DNA of 18,918 nt from SG8-40 sp050050435 (GTDB lineage Bacteria > Pseudomonadota > Gammaproteobacteria > Burkholderiales > Eutrophovitaceae). The position numbers and the translations under genes were made by a program. The stretch's first letter is position 1, and each line of letters starts with the position of its first letter. This document shows, one piece after another, positions 13,674-18,918 of this stretch. The stretch lies in NCBI GenBank assembly GCA_050050435.1, contig JASFUE010000019.1, positions 1 to 18,918 of the forward strand. The letters run 5' to 3'. A model generated the notes under the pieces. It was not told the origin of the DNA. It saw only the letters and a program-made list of their open reading frames with translations, and did not search any database.

Positions 13674-14609
13674 GTGCGCGTGCTGGTGACAGGAGGTGGC
13701 GGTTTTCTCGGTGCGGCGGCCAGTCATGCCTTGATCGCGCGCGGTGATACTGCGATTACGTTCGACACAAATTTCGGCGCGGGCTGTGCAGCGGAGTCGG
13801 ACCGGCACATCCGGATCATTGGTGACATCACGGACATGGCGGCGCTGGCGCAAGCTGTGCAGCAGCACCGGCCCGACGCTATGGTGCATTGTGCGGCGAT
13901 TGTTGGCGTGCTGTCCTCGATTGGCAGTCCGGTCAATATCGTTCGCGTCAACGTCGAAGGATCGATCAATGTGTTCGAGGCCATGCGTCTGGGAAACATC
14001 AGGCGCTGCATACACATCAGTTCCGAAGAAGCATACGGCGCATTCCGTGCAGCGCGCATAAATGAAACGCATCCACTGGAACCGGTGCTTCCCTATGGCA
14101 TCTGCAAAGCCGCGGTCGAGCAACTCGGCCGCACCTACCGTGATTTGCATGGACTCGAAATCATCAACCTGCGCACATCCTGGGTGTACGGGCCCGGCTT
14201 GCCGCGCGACCGTATTCCGCGCAACATGGTAATAGCGGCATTGCAGGGCCGGCAGCTGCATGTTGAATCGGGTGCAGGCACGGCGATCGATCATACCTAC
14301 GTCGAGGACTGGGTCACGGCAGTGCTGGCGGCACTCGACCATGCTGAGCACCGTTACGATGTCTATAACGTCTCCAGCGGCGAGGCCAGCACCGTCAGCG
14401 AGCTGGCGCAGATTATCAGTGAGCTGGTGCCCGGTGCCGAGCTGTCGGTCGGGCCGGGCCAGTACCGGCATGGCAACCGGATCGAACTCGTCAGGAAAGG
14501 CGCGCTGGACCTCTCCCGAGCACAGGCCGAAATGGGATGGAAGCCCCGTTTTGACATTCGCTCTGGACTGTCCGCGTATATTGAAGCTTTGCGCAGGCAA
14601 GCGGATTAA
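13674..14609 (+). CDS. NAD-dependent epimerase/dehydratase (extended SDR)
   Basis: A 311-residue extended SDR. The cofactor loop TGGGGFLG is at residues 6-13, the VHCAA strand end at 71-75 and the catalytic Ser in HISSEEAYG (116-117), with Tyr141-GIC-Lys145 as the active-site pair and the RTSWVYGPG segment usual in nucleotide-sugar epimerases. Family members epimerise or dehydrate NDP-sugars, but others in catabolic operons oxidise sugar acids or hydroxy acids; the operon favours a catabolic job. The start is GTG at 13674 with GGGAG eight bases upstream, 15 bases after the aldehyde dehydrogenase stop, so it belongs to the same transcript. No transmembrane segment or signal is present. The exact substrate cannot be stated. 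Confidence 0.87.
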   Translation: MRVLVTGGGGFLGAAASHALIARGDTAITFDTNFGAGCAAESDRHIRIIGDITDMAALAQAVQQHRPDAMVHCAAIVGVLSSIGSPVNIVRVNVEGSINVFEAMRLGNIRRCIHISSEEAYGAFRAARINETHPLEPVLPYGICKAAVEQLGRTYRDLHGLEIINLRTSWVYGPGLPRDRIPRNMVIAALQGRQLHVESGAGTAIDHTYVEDWVTAVLAALDHAEHRYDVYNVSSGEASTVSELAQIISELVPGAELSVGPGQYRHGNRIELVRKGALDLSRAQAEMGWKPRFDIRSGLSAYIEALRRQAD

Positions 14610-14663
14610 CAACCAGCGTCAGTAACAGCCATACAAGAAACAGCAAAACCGGAGGAAGAAACC

Positions 14664-15059
14664 ATGGCAGGAAAGACCAAAAAGGAGAAAGCGTCGGTCA
14701 AGAAGCCGACGCCGGCAATTCGCGCCGCAGCGGAAGTGATCTGGGACGAACCGCCGGCGCATTACGGTGGCGCGTTCTCCAAGCTGCTGGTTCGGCCGGA
14801 ATCATGCGGCTCGAAAAGCATCGACTATCGCATTTCCGTCTACCAGCCGAGAGCCTACGTCGCGCTGCACAAACACCGCATCCAGGAACAGGTGTATCAC
14901 GTGCTCGAAGGTGAAGGCCTGATGGAACTCGACGGAAAGAAACAGGTGGTTCGCAAGGACGACGTGATATTCATTCCGCCCGGCGTTGAGCACGCGATCT
15001 ATAACACCGGAATGACCGACATCAAGTTTGTGGTTGTGACCTCACCCGCCGATGAATAG
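14664..15059 (+). CDS. Small single-domain cupin
   Basis: A 131-residue protein with a lysine-rich first 15 residues and one cupin beta-barrel. Motif 1 gives His69, His71 and Glu75 (LHKHRIQEQVYHVLEGEG) and motif 2 gives PPGVEHAIYN with His110 and Asn114, so all four metal ligands are in place. Small cupins act as metal-dependent isomerases, epimerases or dioxygenases, or simply bind sugars or acids. RBS quality is high (GGAGG eight bases before the ATG). It lies 54 bases after the epimerase and in the same direction, so it likely acts on the same metabolite. Mannose-6-phosphate isomerase-type cupins look similar, but no sugar-phosphate site is evident. Confidence 0.9.
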   Translation: MAGKTKKEKASVKKPTPAIRAAAEVIWDEPPAHYGGAFSKLLVRPESCGSKSIDYRISVYQPRAYVALHKHRIQEQVYHVLEGEGLMELDGKKQVVRKDDVIFIPPGVEHAIYNTGMTDIKFVVVTSPADE

Positions 15060-15312
15060 CCGCTTGCCGATAAAGCTGTTGCGCGGCCCGATTGCAGCGT
15101 CGCGTGCTCGCTTGGTCCTCGCTAATTTTTTATCGAGTATGTGGCTCCGACATAACGTTCGCAGTGCTCACGTGAGTCTACGCCGCAACTCGCTGCGCTC
15201 GTTGTCTCGTCCCGCGCTCCGCGGCTCCTTGCACTCGCGCCGCTCACTAAGTTTTCTCGCCAAACGCCACGCATCATCTCATTCGTTCTGGATTCGGATT
15301 AAAGAGGCCAGC
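15060..15312 (+). other. 253-base spacer between cupin and solute-binding-protein genes, repeat-like composition
   Basis: No convincing gene. One frame is open through the spacer into the binding-protein gene, but it is an Arg/Ser-rich low-complexity translation and the binding protein has its own signal peptide start, so it is noncoding. The DNA contains an A/T-rich patch near 15123-15133, a perfect 10-base palindrome CTCACGTGAG (15167-15176) and a region at about 15181-15245 made of repeated CTCGC, GCTCG and CTCCGCG-like words. This composition is reminiscent of interspersed intergenic repeats, though a second copy is not in the window. Confidence 0.4.
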
Positions 15313-16590
15313 ATGAGATTTCTCCGTCTGATATTTCTAGTGACCGCCTTGTCGTTGTTCTCGTTTACACAGGGTGCATCGGCGCAAGGGAAACCGATTC
15401 GCATCGGCGTCGTCACATTCTTGTCGGGACCAGGCGCGGCACCGTTTGGGGTGCCGGCTCACAACGCCGCAACACTGACGTTCGACGCAATCAACGCGGG
15501 TGAAATCCCCGAGCCATATGAGATTAAAGGATTCGGAGGCACACCGATCGAAATGGTGTTGCTCGATGAGGCCGGACCGCCCACAAGTGTGGCCACGCAT
15601 TTCCGCTACCTCGTTGAAAAACAGAATGTAGACATGGTGATCGGCTACATTTCCAGCGGCAGTTGCCTTGCCGTGGCACCGATTGCGGAGGAGCTGAAAA
15701 AGCTGACAGTGTTTTTCGATTGCGGAACACCGCGCATTTTTGAGGACAACACTTACCGCTACGTCTTCAGAACCAGCGCCCATGCGACCATGGACAATGT
15801 CGCCGCTGCCATGTACGTCAAGGACAAGCTGCCGGGCGCAAAACGCTTTGCCGGCATCAACCAGAACTACGCCTGGGGCCAGGACTCATGGCGTGACTTC
15901 GAAGCGGCAATGAAAGTGCTGGTACCCGACGTGAAGGTCACCACTTCGCAGATGCCAAAGCTGTTCTCCGGTCAGTTCGGCGGCGAGATTTCCGCATTAA
16001 TGACGAGCCGGCCTGATGTCGTTCACTCCAGCTTCTGGGGCGGCGATCTCGAAGGCTTGATCTTGCAGGGTGCGCCACGGGGGCTGTTTCGGCGCAGCAC
16101 GATGATACTGACGACCGGCGAAACTGCTTTGCACCCGCTCGCCGGAAACATACCCGACGGCACCATTATCGGAGCGCGCGGGCCGCACAGCATGTTTGCG
16201 CCGGATAATGCGCTCAACCGATGGTTCAGCAAGGCCTATGGTGAGCGCTTCCAGATCCCCCCGGTGTTTTCCTCATATCACATGATTCAGGCGATCCTCG
16301 GAACAAAAGCAGCCTATGAGAAGGCGCAGAAGGCAGCTAACGGCAAACGGCCGACCCAATCGCAAATAATCGATGCCTTCGAGCACCTGACGTTCCAGAC
16401 GCCGAGCGGGGATACGCGTATGAGCCTTGGCAAAGGCCACCAGGGGGTTCAGGGCACCGCCTATGGCATGACCAAACGCGTCGGCGACAAGACCATTGTC
16501 ACCAATGTTGTTCATTACAGCGCCGAGGAGGTCAATCCACCAGAAGGCGTGTCGAGCGAAGACTGGATCAGATCGGGCTTCGCGAACTAG
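15313..16590 (+). CDS. LivK-type periplasmic solute-binding protein of an ABC transporter
   Basis: A 425-residue type I periplasmic binding protein (branched-chain amino-acid/extracellular ligand receptor family). Residues 1-24 form a Sec signal peptide with hydrophobic LIFLVTALSLF and cleavage after GASA. The mature protein starts KPIRIGVVTFLSGPGAAPFG, the usual ligand-side first strand, and has the later MVIGYISSGSCLAVAPIAEELK and FRTSAHATMDN blocks found in amide, urea and aromatic-acid binders. The ATG at 15313 has AAAGAGG seven bases ahead. No permease or ATPase genes are in the window, so the partner LivHMGF proteins must be encoded elsewhere. Following the ThDP-enzyme/aldehyde-dehydrogenase set, it probably captures the substrate of that pathway. 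The ligand is not predictable by eye. Confidence 0.9.
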   Translation: MRFLRLIFLVTALSLFSFTQGASAQGKPIRIGVVTFLSGPGAAPFGVPAHNAATLTFDAINAGEIPEPYEIKGFGGTPIEMVLLDEAGPPTSVATHFRYLVEKQNVDMVIGYISSGSCLAVAPIAEELKKLTVFFDCGTPRIFEDNTYRYVFRTSAHATMDNVAAAMYVKDKLPGAKRFAGINQNYAWGQDSWRDFEAAMKVLVPDVKVTTSQMPKLFSGQFGGEISALMTSRPDVVHSSFWGGDLEGLILQGAPRGLFRRSTMILTTGETALHPLAGNIPDGTIIGARGPHSMFAPDNALNRWFSKAYGERFQIPPVFSSYHMIQAILGTKAAYEKAQKAANGKRPTQSQIIDAFEHLTFQTPSGDTRMSLGKGHQGVQGTAYGMTKRVGDKTIVTNVVHYSAEEVNPPEGVSSEDWIRSGFAN

Positions 16591-16621
16591 GCATTCATGT
16601 CATCCATGAGAATTTCGCAAA

Positions 16622-17950
16622 TTGTTGACTGCGCCTGAAAAACGCCACGTGTGCGAATTGCAATCCGGAAAAATCCGGTACGTGCTGTATATGTCCTGTC
16701 TTCTTTTCGTAATCACAGCACTTGCTTCAGGCTGCGCCACATCACCGAAGCAGACCGAGCCACTTGACTACCGTTCCCGCGCCGAAACGCAAACACAAGA
16801 CGGTTTGCGCGTCAGCGCCGTAGTCCTGAGCCCACAGGAAACCCTGAACGCTCTCAAATTCCCGCTTGCGCAAAAAAATATTCAACCGGTCTGGATCGAG
16901 ATCGAGAATGACGCGGATGAAGAGTTGGTGCTCATGCTACTCAGCATCGATCCGGAATACTTCGCACCGTCGGAAATCGCCTGGATGATTAGAGGCGAAG
17001 GCATACCCAGCTTTAACGAACGGGTGGATTTGTTTCTGAATGAACACATCCCCATCCTGATCTCACCTCATACTACGGTGTCGGGGTTTGTCTACACCAA
17101 TCTCGATCCGGGAGCCAAAGTATTCGCCGTCGAGCTGCTAGGTGGAAAGAAACTTCACTCATTTGAGTTTGCCCAACTCGTCCCTGGCTTCAAGGCTGAC
17201 TTCAAGCAAGTCAATTTCCACCACCTGTATCCGGAGTCCGAAATCCGGGACCTGGACCTGGAAAGTCTGCGCCATTATCTTGAAGAGCTGCCCTGCTGTG
17301 CACTCGGTGGGGACCGTGAAACACCCGGTGACCCGCTCAACTTCGTGATCGTCGGCGACGGGCGGCATGTGCTGGCAACACTGGTACGAAGGGGATGGGA
17401 TCTGACAGAAACGACCCGCCGCGCAACCGCCTGGCGAACAGTTGCTTCGTCATTGTTCGGGTGGAAATATCGCACTTCGCCGGTGTCGCCTCTTTACGTT
17501 TTTGACCGCCCCCAGGACATGGCGCTGCAGAAGGCTCGCCACTCAGTAGACGAACGCAACCACCTGCGCCTGTGGCTGGCACCGGTCAAGCTGAACGGCG
17601 AAGACGTTTGGGTCGGCCAGATCAGCCGTGATATCGGCGTGAAGTTCACCACCAAGACTTTCGTCACGCACAAAATCGACCCCGTCGTCGACGAAGCGCG
17701 GCTTTACATCACCCTGGATATCGCCGCCTCGCAAAACCTGCGCGCCGTCGGTTATGTGACGGGCGTGGGAATTTCAGATCGCGACGCCCCTCGCCGCAAC
17801 TATACAAATGATCCGTACTATACGGACGGGTTGCGAGCCGTGCTGTTTCTCAGCAAGACCCGGCAACCCGTGGACAGAATTGAAATACTCGACTGGGAAC
17901 GCCCCAAGAGGTCAATACGTAGCGGATCGCCACCTTCCGATACCCGATAG
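16622..17950 (+). CDS. LssY_C-domain lipoprotein
   Basis: Up to 442 residues. Near the N-terminus CLLFVITALASGC is a lipoprotein signal with ASGC (Cys38 in the longest form), so the protein is probably membrane-anchored. A variable region to about residue 230 is followed by an LssY C-terminal domain: PLNFVIVGDGRHVLATLVRRGWD, FGWKYRTSPVSPLYVFDRPQD, ERNHLRLWLAP and VWVGQISRDIGVKF. The domain occurs in LssY (Legionella lss locus) and in DedA/PAP2 fusions; its biochemical role is unknown. The start is uncertain: the outer TTG at 16622 has no good Shine-Dalgarno, and the ATG at 16691 leaves a signal without positive charge. The stop codon lies within an intrinsic terminator, and the PLD gene follows. 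Confidence 0.75.
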   Translation: MLTAPEKRHVCELQSGKIRYVLYMSCLLFVITALASGCATSPKQTEPLDYRSRAETQTQDGLRVSAVVLSPQETLNALKFPLAQKNIQPVWIEIENDADEELVLMLLSIDPEYFAPSEIAWMIRGEGIPSFNERVDLFLNEHIPILISPHTTVSGFVYTNLDPGAKVFAVELLGGKKLHSFEFAQLVPGFKADFKQVNFHHLYPESEIRDLDLESLRHYLEELPCCALGGDRETPGDPLNFVIVGDGRHVLATLVRRGWDLTETTRRATAWRTVASSLFGWKYRTSPVSPLYVFDRPQDMALQKARHSVDERNHLRLWLAPVKLNGEDVWVGQISRDIGVKFTTKTFVTHKIDPVVDEARLYITLDIAASQNLRAVGYVTGVGISDRDAPRRNYTNDPYYTDGLRAVLFLSKTRQPVDRIEILDWERPKRSIRSGSPPSDTR

Positions 17951-17965
17951 GGATTTCGGGTTTTT
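17942..17965 (+). terminator. Intrinsic terminator of the LssY_C gene
   Basis: ACCCGA at 17942-17947 pairs with TCGGGT at 17956-17961 around an 8-base loop that contains the TAG stop (17948-17950), and five T residues (17961-17965) follow the stem. This is a classic but modest rho-independent terminator. The next start codon lies only 16 bases beyond it, so the downstream gene needs either read-through or a promoter inside the LssY_C gene. Confidence 0.6.
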
Positions 17966-17980
17966 GTAAACACGATCAAG

Positions 17981-18918
17981 ATGCAACTACATAAAGCATG
18001 CAAGTCAATGCCGAGCGCGCGCGACGTAGTCGTTCTGCTGTTGGTCGTGGTTCTCGCAGGCTGTGCCGTGAAGACAGTTGCGCCCTATCAGCGTCCCGCA
18101 CCCGAATACGCCATGCCGGCTGCGGCAGATGGCGCATTTGCCGACATTGAAAGAGAGATTCGTGCGGAGCACGGTCCGGACGTATCGGGATTCGAACTGC
18201 TGGACAGCAACGAAGATGGCTTGCTCTGGCGACTCGCGCTGATCGACTCTGCGAAGTACTCGATCGACGTTCAATACTATCTCTGGTACGGCGACGACGC
18301 CGGCCGACTGATGGCCAAACGCCTCATCGACGCCGCTGACCGCGGCGTCAAGGTGCGCATGCTTGTTGACGATCTCAACACCCTCATCAGCGACGCAACC
18401 AGCGTTCAGTTGCGCGACCGGGTGGCGGCCTGGCTCGATGCGCACCCCAACATCGAGCTTCGCCTCTTCAATCCCTGGACCAACAGGGACCTCGGCGGGC
18501 GGCTCGGGGAATCCATTTCCGAGCTCGAGCGCGTCAACCAGCGCATGCATAACAAATCGATGATTGTGGACAACCGGGCGGTGATTATCGGCGGCCGCAA
18601 TATCGGCGACGAATACATGGGGCTGCATTCCGAGTTCAATTTCCATGATCTGGATGTGCTTGGTGTTGGACCGGTGGCGAGACAAGCCTCAACAGTATTT
18701 GATGAATACTGGAACAGCGAATGGGTAATGCCCGTCTCGGCGCTTAAGTTCACAATCACAAAAGCAGAACAGGACGAGGCGCGTGCTCAAATGCTGGATC
18801 GTCTCGAAGCGGCAAAATCACTCGCAAACATTCCCCTCGAACCTCAGTCATGGTCCAAGGAAATCTCTTTCCTGCAGCAACGCCTGCATACCGGCACCGG
18901 CCACGTGTATTCAGACAT
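17981..18918 (+). CDS. Phospholipase D / cardiolipin-synthase-like lipoprotein (C-terminus beyond window)
   Basis: Only the first 312 residues are visible. The N-terminus carries a lipoprotein signal: SARDVVVLLLVVVLAGC (Cys28), so the protein should be anchored in the envelope. The PLD catalytic motif HxKxxxxD is His190-Asn-Lys192 with Asp197 (MHNKSMIVDNRAVIIGGRN), preceded by SIDVQYYLWYGDDAG and VKVRMLVDDLN, the first-domain strands of bacterial cardiolipin synthases and related PLD proteins. The second HKD motif must lie beyond the edge. Members make or cleave phosphodiester bonds in phospholipids; a lipobox-bearing form may act in periplasmic lipid turnover. The start may be the ATG at 17981, 17998 (other frame, rejected) or 18008. 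The last has the same frame and a shorter signal; none has a strong ribosome site. Confidence 0.85.
   Translation, partial: MQLHKACKSMPSARDVVVLLLVVVLAGCAVKTVAPYQRPAPEYAMPAAADGAFADIEREIRAEHGPDVSGFELLDSNEDGLLWRLALIDSAKYSIDVQYYLWYGDDAGRLMAKRLIDAADRGVKVRMLVDDLNTLISDATSVQLRDRVAAWLDAHPNIELRLFNPWTNRDLGGRLGESISELERVNQRMHNKSMIVDNRAVIIGGRNIGDEYMGLHSEFNFHDLDVLGVGPVARQASTVFDEYWNSEWVMPVSALKFTITKAEQDEARAQMLDRLEAAKSLANIPLEPQSWSKEISFLQQRLHTGTGHVYSD

Noticed and set aside
13038..14612. A 524-codon open frame on the minus strand opposite the aldehyde dehydrogenase and epimerase genes
   Set aside because: It is antisense to two clearly homologous genes, has no recognisable domain and reads as an Arg/His/Cys-rich translation typical of GC-rich shadow frames.
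15052..15312. Extension of the solute-binding protein back into the cupin gene
   Set aside because: The extension is low-complexity Arg/Ser sequence, and the ATG at 15313 has a ribosome site and starts a proper signal peptide.

Overview
The window looks like chromosomal DNA of a free-living member of the Pseudomonadota, most likely beta- or gammaproteobacterial. This rests on gene content (twin-arginine and lipoprotein signals, a LivK-type binding protein, LssY_C and phospholipase-D lipoproteins, diheme cytochrome c) and on a fairly GC-rich composition with clear Shine-Dalgarno sites. I could not assign a genus. There is no rRNA, tRNA, CRISPR array, transposase or phage gene, and no stretch above 300 bases without a gene.

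Everything from 1 to about 10.24 kb is on the minus strand, and everything from 10.45 kb to the end is on the plus strand. Reading the minus strand in the direction of transcription, the divergent point at 10.24 kb is followed by two fumarate-reductase/KstD-type FAD proteins (10243-7297). Next comes a probable extracytoplasmic sulfur module (7076-3826): a Tat-exported DsrE-like protein, a TsdA-like diheme cytochrome c and a SulP anion permease. Last is a mixed group (3700-1): a secreted META/HslJ-domain protein, an SDR dehydrogenase, an arylamine N-acetyltransferase, a SAM methyltransferase and the start of an enoyl-CoA hydratase cut by the window edge.

The plus strand begins with a likely catabolic operon: a ThDP-dependent acetolactate-synthase-like enzyme, an aldehyde dehydrogenase overlapping it by four bases, an extended-SDR epimerase, a small cupin and, after a 253-base spacer, a LivK-type solute-binding protein. 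A plausible reading is import of a small organic acid, oxidation by the divergent flavoproteins, decarboxylation or C-C cleavage by the ThDP enzyme and oxidation of the resulting aldehyde; the substrate is unknown. Two lipoprotein genes follow: an LssY_C-domain protein ending in an intrinsic terminator, and a phospholipase-D/cardiolipin-synthase-like protein that runs off the window.

Regulatory structure visible in the DNA includes a near-consensus CRP-type site and an extended -10 promoter ahead of the DsrE-like gene, a dyad-rich 231-base leader between the DsrE-like and cytochrome genes, six degenerate 14-base tandem repeats ahead of the methyltransferase gene, and a 203-base divergent control region with a 7-bp inverted repeat.
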